Positions 21,031-33,617 of a stretch of 64,000 nucleotides of DNA are shown here, piece by piece. The position numbers and the translations under genes were made by a program. Below the pieces are notes generated by a model, which was not told the origin of the DNA, searched no databases, and worked only from the letters and a program-made list of their open reading frames with translations. Within the stretch, counting starts at the first letter, position 1, and every line of letters begins with the position of its first letter. The DNA comes from Lepidodermella squamata (taxonomy: Eukaryota > Gastrotricha), in contig JBLDXI010000059.1 of the NCBI GenBank assembly GCA_047495785.1, positions 310,001 to 374,000 on the forward strand. Direction: 5' to 3'.

Positions 21031-22796
21031 ATCGACCTTTACCCTCTCCCTTATAAACTGGCCAGTGCCTTTAATTAGTTTCAGCCTTCTAATATGAATT
21101 TTACGGTAATATGTTTTTACGGCAAAAACGGTAATATGGTTTCCGGTAATACGGTAACAAATTTGACTCGAAGTAGCCCCGACCTCGGTATGTCAGTTGC
21201 GAGCAGTAACTGAAGCATTATTCGTTACGTTGGTCTCAACCACCAAAAAAGCAGTTACCATCATAGATGATGACACGATGTCAGCATTTTCATCTATTGG
21301 AATATTTTATTGAGCGAAAAGCCGAAAGATACACAGCTTAACCCGGTTAACCCGGTGGGGCATTGCAGTGAGTTGTCTAGTATGTTACATTAAAAACGCA
21401 CGCTAACAATATTATCTAAATATAGGAGAGAAATGAAGGAAAATGAAAACGACTCTCATTGCATACATCATGGTAGAGCACAACACACAGACAAAAGTTA
21501 CAGTCTATAAGCGACGACGTGGTGATCAGCTCGGCACCGCAAACTCGTCCTGTCAGCGGCTGACCTCGAGGAGCTGCGCCGTCTGGAAGCGCCTTCTTCT
21601 CTGCCAACTGCATCAGCCGCCGAGGCTTCAAGCAGCCAGCCGATCGATCCTCCATTCAACCACCAAGGTGAAGCTGTCAGCAATCTTTGAATCTTTTTGC
21701 TGTCATTTTTGTTTTTTTTTCTTCCTGCCATTTATGTTATTTATGCCCTTTATTTCAATTATACAGCGCAGGAAGCAGATATTTTATACCTTGAACCTCG
21801 AATCAACATTTGAATATCGTCAATTGTTTTTCTGTTCAGTGGAAATTCTTAATGCCAGCAACAGCAGGTGCAATTTGATCATGTTGGGGCTAGAGTCCGA
21901 TACGTGCCCGTTCGCGATCTGGTGCGAGATCGCGCAGTGAAGCGGTGAAGTGGCGAGTAGACCCAAGGCTTATCTCTTGTCTCTACTGGCAAGAACAGGT
22001 GGCATCGATACAAAGCTAGATTTGTTCTAATTCGTTAAATTTGCAGTAGATTTCGCACGTTGTAGAGAAGCCCGCGCGCGGAGTAGCAAAGCGCCGTTTC
22101 CCTACAGCATACGGGCCGAATTCGGGTGTGGGCCCCGCCAATAACAAAGATAAATTTCGCCAGAGGACATCAGCATAAGAATAAGCAGCCAAAAAAAGGT
22201 TTACTATCATCCCATTACTATTATTTCTGCGTCGCCTGTGCGTGATTATTAATGTGCGAGCAGGCGAGTCGAGTGAGTCTAGCTCGAGAGTCGCTGTTTT
22301 CATTTTCACAAAATCGCGATACGCATTGAGTAGACAATAGATGCGAGAAATGTGGCTCCAATCGCATCGACTTCCATACCTGAACAAGGCAGCTCTGACC
22401 CTGAACCTTTCAGGAGATACATAGTTTCAAGTTTTTCCATTTTTCAAAATTCAGCGTTTGTTATTTCGCGAATAACTTCAAAACTGACGACACATGCGAT
22501 TTTTGCCAAATAAGGCGCTGGACGATTTTCCGACAACCTCTTAAAAATATGTGTTTTCAAAGTACCGTCTTGAAACGTTTTCTCGCCAACATTTTGTAAA
22601 ATGATTTCTCAATGAGCCTCGTCACTGGTTAATCTATGGTACCGTATGAACGGAAGTAATAAGGCAAAGCCCGAGGCACGATCGGCCGGAAAGCCAGCTC
22701 ATGGAAATTACAATTCTTTCTATCAAATTATTGAACGCAAATGGGTACAAATTTCTCTTTTTATTACTTCTCTGCAACGAGCATATTAACACAAAT

Positions 22797-22837
<41 letters not shown>

Positions 22838-23923
22838 CGTCATTACAGCGTACAGAAATTGAATAGAATGATAATATTATACACGATGAAATAGTCGCGT
22901 ATTGCAGTAAGTAATAATGATGATGATAATAGCAATGTTGCTTGCTTCAGATTTTGAATTGATTGACCGAAGGACAGCGCGGCTGGTAATATCTAAAAGA
23001 TGCGGCCTAATCAGTAGGAAAAACCAACTGCCCGGCCAAAGATGTCTCAAGATGCATTTAGCATCGATAATGAAACAATTATTTGCATTTTGTGCGATTG
23101 ATTTGTTGTGCGGCTTTTCAATACTTTACTACAGATTTTCGTGAAAAAATTTACTCCGAATCGTACAATCAAGTAAATGAAGAACAAAGTTACAAGAAGG
23201 CGCGGGAGGAGTCTTTGCCGAATATGTTTACAAAAACAAGTTGGAGAGAGGTGAGGGAAAAGACAGAATTTCCTGACACAGATCAAACACGTGAATTTTA
23301 CACAATGAGACACAACTTTTCTCGATCGATATAGGCCGAATAGCATGCAAACTTGAAGGCAGATTTTTTCACCATAAATCCATTTTAAAAGCAGAATTCA
23401 AGGGGCTGGTCGATGGAGCCACCTCGGTCAAGTCTCCACAAAAATGAGCAGTTAAGGCATAGAAATCGGTCTTGAAAAATGGTGATTTTGGAAAGGTTTT
23501 TCATCATTTTCTCTTTTCATTCATTTGCGATTTTTTAGTCACTGTTTTAGCACGGCGGTAAAAAGTCGTAGAAATTCTAGTATAATAACAATAATAATCA
23601 GAAACAGACACCGTTATCGTTTTGCTAAATAAATAATGAACAACAAACAAGCAGCAGTACGTGGGTAATTCACGTATTTATTGTTTTTCTCATAGCAAGA
23701 AGTTGAAGGAAATTCCATGGAAAACGAGGTGTGCGTGGGCTATATTTCTATAAAACCTCAATCGCAAGTGTGAGCACGAGACTAGAAAGTTTAGTCATCC
23801 AAATTGGTGCACGGTTCCCTACCTACTTCAGTTTCAAGGTTGTTACAGGTTAGCTTATTCACACCGAAATGACAAAATCGCGCACAAATTAAAGCTGCCG
23901 ATTTTAGTAAAAAAGAAGACATT
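21031..23923. other. Gene-poor stretch with a (TTA)n microsatellite
   Basis: About 2.9 kb with no supported gene. A TTA/ATT triplet array lies at 22799-22838. The ORFs here are short, lack family motifs and are not linked by splice sites. The region just left of 23924 is the 3' flank of the WDR26-like gene on the minus strand. Confidence 0.4.
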
Positions 23924-23929
23924 TTTATT
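23924..23929 (-). terminator. Polyadenylation signal of the WDR26-like gene
   Basis: On the minus strand AATAAA starts on the final A of the TAA stop codon (23929-23931), so the 3' UTR should be very short. Third example of this arrangement in the window. Confidence 0.55.
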
Positions 23930-26900
23930 TAAAATCCACCGCTTTCCGACGTTCCGGAACCGGGTAGACCGCCTGACCCCCGCGTCGAGCCCATAGTCTG
24001 ATCAGAGTGGTCATCATCGTCCTCTTCTTCCTCCTCCTCTTCGTCCTCGTTGTCATGCGTTTCACTGGGGTAGTTGGCCGGTTGGGCTGGAACGGGCGCG
24101 CCGGCCATTAAGGCGGCTACCACCTCTGCCGCCCCGACTCCCGACGCAACCATCCGTACGGCGGCAGCAGCCATAGCCTGGGCGTTAACAACCGCCTGGG
24201 CCTGTTGCTGGTCGTCGCTATCTTCATTCGACTCCTCGATGTCCTCGTCATCGCCGTCCTCAGAGGCCGCCCCATCGTCGTCTTCGTCACCCTCCGACGA
24301 CAACCCACTCGGGTTGGTCTCAACAACCATGGCCTCATCGTGCGAGGACCCGTCCATCGACGAAAGGTTCGGAATCTTATTGTTATTATTTCCAATTGTC
24401 GCATAATTATTATTTTGCTGTGATTGGTTGTGGTTGTTGGTCTGATTGCCTTGCATCAAGGAGGATTTTCGCGACAAGGCAGCCATGTCGGCTTCATCCG
24501 AGCAGCAGCACTCAGACGTAGTCCAAACGTGGACGAGCGTGTCGTCGGAGCAAGTCGCGAGCATAGAACACATGGTCGGGTTCCAGTGAACGCAGTTCAC
24601 CGGCTTGGAATGACCCTCAAGCACTGTCACGGGATCTTCAAAATTTCGATGCCAGATTCGGACGAGGCCATCTAAAACATAGAAACAATAATTATCCTCC
24701 ACTTTCTTAGCCTACAATTTGAATTTAAAAACTGCTCAATTTAAAATATCAGTGGTGACCATAAAGAAAGGAATGACCAGAGTTGCCAAAGTTAAAATGC
24801 AAACGTTTCTACGTCGGTATGACCGGAAGAACTGAAAAATACGTTAATCAGCATCAAATTCATACTCTTTTCCGCGGCAAATTTTTTTATTTTCTTTGAT
24901 GCATCTCCAATTTTTCTTCAACTAGTAGGAATCGTACTTGTTCGAATATATGAGGATTAGCGCTGTCGAACAAGCCCAAAATCGTTCGTTTAAGATTGAC
25001 CGATTTGGGGATATGATGGAAATTCTGAAGACTTCTTACTTTTGTTTCCCAAATCGCACTATTGTTATAACTTCAATAGCGATCGCTCGGCAAAATTAGA
25101 GCCCAACGATAGCCCTCGAATCACGCTATCAACTGGCATCAAGAATAACTTATTATCAAACGGTGTCCATGATTGAATAAAACAAATTGCTGCGGAAAGA
25201 AGTACCGTCCCAAGAACTTTAGCCTTGAACCAGGCCTTGAACATCAAGGCACATGCAAAAATGGCGACACTAACTAAGCCATCAAGTGTAAACATTAAAA
25301 TTAGCGCTACGAATACAACGGCAAACACCAAATACTACGCATCGATTCTCAACAAAAAGTGACTATTTCCAAGTAAAATCTGCTGAAGATAATTTAATAT
25401 CTAAACTTAAGCCTTGAATGCCTCTTGGACCAAGAAATCACGGTCAAAGTAGAATTAAATGCTGACGATGAACCTTAATTCGAATATTATTTATTATTTA
25501 TACCTTCTAGTTGCGATGTACTCTAAACCGGGTCTATCGTCCAATGCCTAACTTGATTTAAGACGGCAATTCTAACCGGTTTTGTTTTAAGCATGATTGC
25601 TAGTGCGCGCTCATTTTTGTTGGCCCTATTGTCTTCTAAGGCGAATGGGCTATCTTTTGACGCCCCGCGCGTTACTGTGACACCCGCGGTTACGCAATGA
25701 TCAGCTGATGAATAGAATGGGGAAGCAGACTAGCGTTCAAGAAGATGATAAGGACACGGAGAAAGAAACTGCGGCAACGAGGGCGATAGCGACAGCGAAT
25801 TCGAGCTTAGTTACAACGACGCAGATGATAATTTTTCATCTGATGAATAAAGATGTGATAAAGGTGTTGAAGTGATGATTTGAGATTTCAGGATAAATAA
25901 TAGCCTGTCTTGATTAAAAGAATCGAATAATAGCTCGATTTTTCCCACTATTTTTGAATACGGAAACGAAATATATTCCATACAACACGGTATTCAAGAG
26001 CATCAACACAATAAAACAAGCAACTTCTTAGAAGTGAAAAGAGGTCGAATAACGAGCTGTAAGTTTAGTCTAAGAACAGACAGTTCCTTTTCCTAGGCTG
26101 CAATCATTTTGCGGTTAAAGCCACCCAAACACAGCGCGAAGGGGGTATTCATTATCTATAGATGGAAGTTGTCAGTCGGACTTTTAAATGTTAAATTCAC
26201 TAAAAATCTGTCCGTTATAACGCAAGTCTGGCCTGTTGCAACCATTTGTATGTAAAACGCTGGTCCGCGCCACGAGCCAAGCAAAATGGTCCTTAACGTA
26301 AAACAACTGTGCTTACTTGCCATCTTTAATAGTTTGTGAACAAAAATGAGACACAGGAAACGATGTGCGCTTAAAAGACAACAGATGCTGAGATAGCTCT
26401 TTGGTGCGGCTATTTCTCGACTTGATTAGCACAAGAACGCACAAGTGACTGAAATTACTAATGCGTGAAGAGCGCCGATGACAGGCAAGTTTTTGAAGTT
26501 ACAAACGACTAGTGACTAATAGAGATGGATTCGAAGCTTGCTCATGAACATAAACGAAAACGTTCTGGTAGACAAACCGTATGGAAAAGTGTTGATAATC
26601 GCATAAGCTGACACACCACAGCAAAAAGCAGCGGATTTACAATAAAAAAAAACGCGTAAAAGCTGCATCTGCCTATGAGAAGTATAGTTCAGTCATTTTG
26701 GAAGTTGAGAAGAATTTGGTGAATAAATTTTGCGACTGTTTTAGTTCTTTTGGGAAGCTTGTTTCCTGGTTATAATTTTTTCCGCTTAGTTTCGAGTCCA
26801 TCCCTGTTAGTCCCAAGGCATAAGAGCTATCACATTCTAAACCATAATATTAGCCCTGTAATACCATTGATTTTCACCTCATTTTTACACACATGCGCGA

Positions 26901-29900
26901 CAGTTTTTTCACGGAGGTACTCAGATGCTTACCATTCCGAAGGCGGCGTTAAATGCCACGAAGTTAACGAAAATCGTATACCGAATATATCGAATTAGAA
27001 GGCAGAACCAAAATAATTGGCAGTCCCGTTTATAAGGCATCGAGGTCAATCATTTAAAACACAGGGCAGGGCCCGATTTCAAGGCAGGGACCATATTATG
27101 TGCACGTCTCAAGTGGTACCCCGCAGCTTCCTAAGGGTTACAACGCGTGAATCGCACGAATGCTCATTTTAATCCACTTAATACTATCCTTATAGTCATA
27201 ACAACGCTTAAAGAGGCGAAAGAGGGCGATTTCTAGTGCTTTTGGCTTGAAAACTGGTGTACAACAGCTCATAGGGCAGAGCCGAAATGAAGGGCAGGAT
27301 TATGAGGTAGGGGTTACGGGCTGATAAATAAAATTGGTGAGGTAAAATCTGTCGCCCAAAAAGGTAAAAGTTCGCCCCATTTGTGTCGCCCAAAAATAAA
27401 TAAAGTCGCCCTCATTGCGCGATCGCCGCACTAATCCACCTTAATCCGCCCCTTAAGGCGAAAGGCTGCACCTGACTGATAATCAGTCGCCTTGAAATAT
27501 AAAACGTCGCCCCGTTAAAATAAGAAAATCGCAAATGTGATGATGATGCCTATTAGCCGCACCTCTATTCCTTCATTTGGTATCAGTATAACATCGGCTG
27601 AACCGGTATTTGAACCAAAATACCTATCACCTGGGTAACAGCGCGGACGATTTATTGGGACACTTTGGCTATCTGAGTAGTAAAGCAATAGCCGTAAAAG
27701 CAATGGCCGTAAAAGCAATAGCCTCTAATGCTTGAGCGGGGACATAATATGTCATATTATTAGGACATAAGACACTTACCAATCGTCCACCGGCCAGGTT
27801 TTGGGGCGGCTTTATGTTCAAGGCATGCTTATTACAAGCCGAACAAAGCGTGGAAGCTTTGGTAGGGTCTCTTCAAGCATTTTATTACTACTTGCACACC
27901 GCGTTGAAGTTCACACACCCGCTGCGCCCCTCGCACGCCTGTCGAAGGTTGTTGCAAGCTCGCCGCGTTAAAGCGACTTGCCGGGGATCAAGGAATTATC
28001 TGCGTTCGAGTGTTTACACGCCGGATAAGCTACGTTTGAATGACTCGATGTCCGGTCACTAAACTGGGCCGCTAAGATCACAACGCGCAACATGCAGTTA
28101 CTACCTGTAATAAATAGGAACTAACTTGGCTGTTCAGTTTGTCTAACAGCTATTAGAATTATAATGCTATTTAAGAGCTAAGACCTATTACGAATAGCGA
28201 TCGTTATCAGATCGCTCAACGACAACTAACCTATAACGCTTGGAGGAATAGACACTATTACTCCAAGCTATAACGTGTAGTGTTATAAGCTTGGAGGAAT
28301 GTACTAATACTCCAAGTGCTATGGTAGACCGTGCTATTAGGTACTATCGCCCATCAGCTGCTATCATCAACGTCTTATTCGAACATTTCATATTTGATAT
28401 CAGTGCTTCGCAAACTTTTTTCACCATCGGCATTTTTGGCGGCCGGAAAGCCTTAACTCCGGCCACAATTTTGGCTGAAAATAGTGCAAAACAAGCTGAT
28501 TTTCGGGTTTTGATCGTGCGAAACTAAGGCATCCGGCCGCGTTCCAGCAATTATTTGAGAAACTGCCCAGCCGGCCGCGGCCGGAAAAAAATCCGAGTTT
28601 GCGGAGCACTGATTTAAATGAAAAATGAGCTAAAAGCCGCCCAAGTTGAATAAATGAAATTGGGCGGTGGTTTAACCAACGAGGGCGACTTTGTTTACTT
28701 TGAGGGCCTCTTCAAAATGAGGGCGCGCGTATTTAAAACGAGGGCGCGCTATTATTAAATGAGGGCTGAGATTAAACGAGGGCGAACTTTTACCTTTTAG
28801 GGCGGCAGATTTTATTTTACCGAAATAAAATTATAAGGCAGAACCTTCTAAATCGGTATAAACGGTATATGAGTGCGGAGATGGCCGTGACAAATTAATA
28901 AGCGGTTTTAAATCGGCGCACAATAATTCACCCAAGTAATTCACGCCCTCGCGCGCCGAACTAAAGCGTGTTACCAATGATAAGCGTCCCGCGCACCTGT
29001 TGGGCACCATAATTTGTCACCTGCGATCCTCACAAGCTCATTTAATTTAGTGGTTTTTGCCGTCATTCATAAAGTATGGCGCGTAAAGAAAGAGAGGAGA
29101 GGGAGAGAAGATAAGCTATTCATTGTCCAACCCAGAAAATTTAGTAATACTTAGCAACTATCAAATGACAAATCTCAAAAAATCAGGCGAATCTTCTTTC
29201 TGAACTTGACCGGAATTTCTTGGGCACCTTGCAACTTTTTCCGCCCGTCAACGATATATTCAGGTGCTCCTCTTGTTTTGGAACAATACATGTTTAAGCA
29301 TGGTCTAATTAATTTGATGGGGCGCGTTACCCTTTGAAATATCGCTCAACTCGAAGGGTTAATCCTCAATGCCATGATTGTCCCATGACGGTTTTAGCAA
29401 GGGTTAAAATAGCATTGAACCAAACGTTGGCAGATTCGAAATTCACCCGGCCCTTAAATCGATAATATGCCTAATTCAAGTCAGGTTTGCATCCAGTAAA
29501 GCAGTTTTCCACTTTTCCTTATGCCTCCGCTGTTAGGCGCCGGAGTGTTGAATCATTGAAAGTAGTACAAGGAGTTTCATTCTCGGGGTTTTGCTGTGAT
29601 CAGAGTTGGAATTCTGAAGTATAAATCTCGGTATAAACCGGTAGCATGACGGCGAGGTATATATCGGTATAAACTACCAACAATAACCACTAGTAGTACC
29701 AGTGAAAACCTCGGTAGCAGTTTTGCGATAATGACTGAAGGGAACGACTGAGCGAAGAAAACTTTTCAGATAAATCCTTCCTCGTGATAAATGTTAACCT
29801 CAAATTGCGTATCAATATGCGTCGCCCGCATGCCAACAGTAAAAAGCTAGCCACAATATCAGGTAATGATGGCAGAGAAATCCCAGAGTGAGCCACTCAT

Positions 29901-32160
29901 TTGATGAGCGAATAAAAATCGCGAAAATCGCATTTAAGCACATATGTAAATACATATAAGTTAACATATCGTCAAAAAAGCCAGCTTAACAATAACAAAC
30001 GAAACGATTCTATGCTTCAAGATTTTAGCTTCAGTGATTGAGGTCATTCCTTCCCCTAATGATTTAAACGTTCAAGAAAAATACCCTCAGATCCGCTTGC
30101 AACGAAGTCTTCGTTATGGCCACCGAATGTGGAGTAGATAGCGAGGTTGGCTTGAACGAAGCCGAATAGCTTTCGTATCAGGTGTTTTTCGCGGAGATCC
30201 CACAAATGCACACCGTTTTCTGCAATATTAACAGCAGCGTAGCGACCGTCCAGTGTTAGACTGAAAGACAATATTCGCTGGTCTTCCTTAATGCTACACA
30301 AAAAAGCGAACTTAAAATTTCAGATATTATGAATAATAGAGAAATTACAGCTGTTTGTCGGACCGGTCGTCGAAATTGAACAACCTCAGGCGAGAATGAG
30401 TGTCAGCGATAACAACGGAAGCATGGGTACCCGGCATCCACGCAATGTCTTGCAAACGAATACCTTCGATTTGTTTGACAACAGTTCCATTCAAGTCGCA
30501 GAGGTACAGCTGACCGCGAATTCCTCCAGTGGCGAATAAATCGCCAGTAGGCCCAACAAAGCAGCCGTACGTCAGACTGTCATCGCCGTTGATATTCGTT
30601 TTAAGGCGGACGGTCATCAACTGCACGTCGAAGACCATCACCTCTGTGCAGTCGTCAACACCACATGCCAAAACGAGTCGGCTGTCAGGGCTCCACGCCA
30701 CGTAGCTTATTGGCCGCCACTCACGGGAGCAGTGGCGCGTTAACTGGTGAGTTTCCTAGAAGATAATCACATAACGTTATTACGATTACTAGCAAACACA
30801 TTATTTTTTGCGCCTCATCGCTCTATAATATCAGACTGTGCATATTTGCCAGACGCTTTTTGCGCGGCGGGGTACGGTATATGGTAAATAAAAAGGCGGC
30901 AAACGCTCCGCAAACAGGCCCAAAAATCAGCGCGGTATAATATTTCACGTACGGTTTACAACAAACCTTATTAACGTTCCATATGATTAGATAGCGATCT
31001 CTCGAGCCAGTGGCAAGAAATTTGCCGTCAGGCGAAAACTTGAGATGTAATACTTCATCACAATGGTCAGTCAAGGTTTGCTTCAATGTACAAGGTAGAC
31101 GCTCCCTAAATCGACACGGCAATTCTCATCTTAATGAAGCTATTGCACCAAGAACTTACTTTGAGCATTTATGATCAGATAGCAGTGATATTGAATCAAC
31201 AGAATCGTAGAGTTTTGTATTGTGAAATCGGCACTGTTTTCGTTGGCTCTCTACGGCTTGAGCTAACAGGTTTCGTAGCCGAGCGGGTGGAAGCATCATA
31301 CACTCCGGAAGAAAGCCCTGAATTTTATCCACAACTTGCTGTCTGTTTTCTCGACATCGGCCAGATAAACCGATATGTTTCCGCAGCAAATCGGGCGGTA
31401 CGAAGAACGATCTAATAAATCAGAATTATTTTACTAAACACAAATAATAAAGAGATGATTTGACTCACATGCTCAGCTGTTGCAACCGCTGGGCATCACA
31501 GTTCATACAAGAAAGCTCGGATCGCAAGCATGCTAATGCTTTCGAAAACTTTCCCTCGTCGAGAAGTTCTAGGAATTTCTGCTCCAGTATGGCAAACTTC
31601 ACCTTCTAGAGATAAACAATGTCATAAGTAATCACACCAATTAGTGAGTTCAGAACCATACTTGGTATGCAGATGCATCGCTGAGGTTATTCTTTAGGTT
31701 TTGGAGCTCACTGATTGCCTGTTAAAATAAAAATATAAACATTGGCTACAAGCCAACAGGCAAATGCCAACCTGTTCCCAATTGCCACTGAGAACGGAAA
31801 CACGAAACCTCGATATCAATGGATTTTCAAAATGGAAGCCCGACTCTTCCACCAGCTCTTCTGCTGTTCTCCTGAAAAAATTTACGATGCAATTACGGCA
31901 AGGGTTGAATAAAAAACTAACTCGAAGCCAAGATCACGCAATGCTTGACCGATCAAACGAATGAGCTCTTGCTGACGCTCACTGAGCACTAATCCATTCT
32001 TACGAATTTTCGTAAGATTTTTTGTAGCTATATGCTTTGGTGCTTTGATTATTGGAGCATATTCCACGGTATCATCCTCGGAACCATTGTTGGCCTCGTG
32101 AGTTCCGTTGTGATGATCATTATTGGAATGCACGCCACCACCATTTCTGCAGTTTTGCAT
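23929..32160 (-). CDS. WDR26: WDR26/GID7-like LisH-CTLH-WD40 protein (760 aa; nine exons)
   Basis: A subunit of the CTLH/GID ubiquitin ligase by family. Exons, all GT-AG with matching phases: 31922..32160, 31772..31871, 31662..31718, 31469..31605, 31160..31411, 30967..31105, 30349..30755, 30085..30293 and 23929..24671. LisH begins at about residue 60 (QQELIRLIGQALRDLGF). CTLH follows (ESGFHFENPLISRFR). The linker block LPPARLRNLLAQAV and HNTKLYDSVDSISLLSDH are diagnostic. WD repeats run from about residue 262 (LATGSRDRYLIIW) through GGHNEDFVASGSED and SDDTLVHVW. The last 180 residues are an unusual Asn-, Ala- and Asp/Glu-rich tail not expected for the family. The start is uncertain: the frame stays open upstream to about 32305 without another Met, so a further 5' exon is possible. 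Confidence 0.9.
27333..28835. repeat. Foldback-like repeat with GAGGGCG arrays in the WDR26 intron
   Basis: 27333-27390 and 28765-28835 are inverted copies; for example, ggtaaaagttcgcccc on the left corresponds to ggcgaacttttacctttt on the right. Each side continues as an irregular array of about 20-bp units built on GTCGCCC (left) or GAGGGCG (right) spaced by AT-rich tracts. The interior is unrelated unique sequence. This fits an old non-autonomous foldback transposon. Confidence 0.5.
28238..28320. repeat. Consecutive short hairpins (CTTGGAG...CTCCAAG)
   Basis: CTTGGAGGAATAG-ACA-CTATTACTCCAAG forms a 13-bp stem with one mismatch. It is followed by CTATAACGTGTAGTGTTATAAG and then a second CTTGGAG...CTCCAAG stem. 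Three hairpins in 80 bp suggest a structured repeat remnant. Confidence 0.5.
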
Positions 32161-32706
32161 GTTTCGAGTGCTTCTGTTACGCTTTCGTGAAGGTAGAGAA
32201 GACTTAGGAGGCGACTCGCTGTCACCTCCGGGCTGCGAAGATGATGGTAGAGATACGGCTTCCAGAATGACGAATACACCTCGTGTGGCCGGGTGTAGAA
32301 ATTAAGCCACACGTTACGATAATAAAAATGGACGAAAATGTGTGTTCCGTAAAGATTCACCACGACAGGCAAACAGATTCGGATTCACTGACGCAAGATA
32401 GTATGCTAAGAAATTCACTAACGAAACGCTAACATGCGAGTACAAAAAACGCACTTGCATCAAGGCTTGAACGAAACAAAGCACAAAGAGCGAAAAAACT
32501 GAAAGAGGAACTTTTTCGCAAGCGAACAAGTACATTTAATTTCCATTTGGATTTTCATGTAAGCAGCAAAATTCAAAATTCGAATGGCTTGCTGCAAAAT
32601 ATTAAATTTAACATACGTAAAGAACAAATAACAGACCTTATAATTCCTGTCATTTTTCCGTCCCACGACGTGACTTTTTCGTGAATCGAAGACCTCAGGT
32701 GTTATG

Positions 32707-33347
32707 CCGTAAGGTATTCCGGGATAGCCCCAATGTATAGTATACATCGTGTATAGCGCGCACTTGTATACTATACAACCGTATACTATACAGCGTGTAT
32801 ACTATACATGTATACTATACAACCATGGAGTGCGCACTAGATGCTTGTATACCATACATGTATACTATACAAGTTGCAACTTCTTGAGCGCGCTTCTATG
32901 CAATCTACGCGCACTCTACACAAGAAACAGCTTTTTAAAGCTCCTGTAATCAAGTATTTTCGAGCCAATCAAATTATTACTCTTCTAGACATGTCCCTCA
33001 GTCAACAGTCTGGCCACAATTCAATTTGGCTGTAAAATTCATACCTAATTTTCCCGAAGCTGAATGCTAAACGCTTGTTCATAGAGCCTAGAGCAACTAC
33101 CGATTTATCTAAATTCGAATGTTAAGCAGGGGGTCATGCTTCTACCAACATGATCTGCATTTTAGGTTTGAAAACGGCCGTAAATTTGACGTACTTGTAT
33201 GGTATACAAGTGCGCGCGCGCATCCGCAGCTTGTATAGTATACATGTATAGTATACACGCTGTATAGTATACGGTTGTATAGTATACAAGTGCGCGCTAT
33301 ACACGATGTATACTATACATTGGGGCTATCCCGGAATACCTTACGGC
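32707..33347. mobile_element. MULE-like MITE (641 bp) with perfect 117-bp terminal inverted repeats
   Basis: 32706-32822 and 33231-33347 are perfect inverted copies starting GCCGTAAGGTATTCCGGGAT. The 9-bp duplication GGTGTTATG flanks the element at 32698-32706 and 33348-33356. Long inverted ends with 8-10 bp duplications indicate the Mutator superfamily. Each arm contains several TGTATACTATACA-type palindromes. There is no coding capacity. The perfect arms imply recent insertion. It lies about 550 bp upstream of the WDR26-like start codon. Confidence 0.9.
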
Positions 33348-33464
33348 GGTGTTATGCTGCCATAGCCAGTTTTCCTTTGTAACTTCGGCGTTTGACTCTA
33401 GTCATTGATCGTTGATTAGTTTAGATTTCCTTTACACTTTTCGAGATGTCTTAGCTCGTTTTTA

Positions 33465-33617
33465 TCCCACCACAAAAAGCTCCGCGATAGGCGACTGCCG
33501 AAGAATGGCGAGGTCCTTGAGAGAACTACCGTTCTGGTCCAGCTATACAACGGCATCAAATCCCAATGAATGGGCTTACGCGCCATCCTCACACCACTCG
33601 CCATTCTGAGCGGCTCT
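33465..33617. repeat. Left arm of a ~150-bp inverted duplication
   Basis: Matches the complement of 36008-36160 with only a few differences, from tatcccacca to gagcggct. The two arms enclose about 2.4 kb. Both arms read as the same open frame in opposite directions (IGDCRRMARSLRELPFWSS), but this has no recognisable homology. Confidence 0.7.

Larger units (their letters stand above)
24672..30084 (-). other. 5.4-kb last intron of the WDR26-like gene
   Basis: The other seven introns of this gene are 50-211 bp, so this one is exceptional. It lies between GSEG (donor GTATTT) and the exon starting at 24671 (acceptor GTTTTAG). It contains the foldback repeat at 27333-28835, hairpins near 28238-28320, and a minus-strand hydrophobic ORF at 25065-25331 that I do not trust. 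A short acidic open stretch lies near 25750-25850 (+). Insertion of mobile DNA explains the length best. Confidence 0.7.

Noticed and set aside
21416-21940. Overlapping ORFs on both strands near 21.5 kb
   Set aside because: No motif, no splice partners, compositionally like non-coding DNA.
22016-22387. 123-residue minus-strand ORF
   Set aside because: No domain, codon pattern or regulatory context to support it.
25065-25331. Hydrophobic minus-strand ORF in the WDR26 intron
   Set aside because: Looks like membrane segments but has no splice support, poly(A) signal or recognisable family.
25520-25540. 17-base match (ctctaaaccgggtctat) to 11157 in the gypsy gag region
   Set aside because: Flanks do not align, and one such match in 64 kb is not far from chance; no shared feature found.
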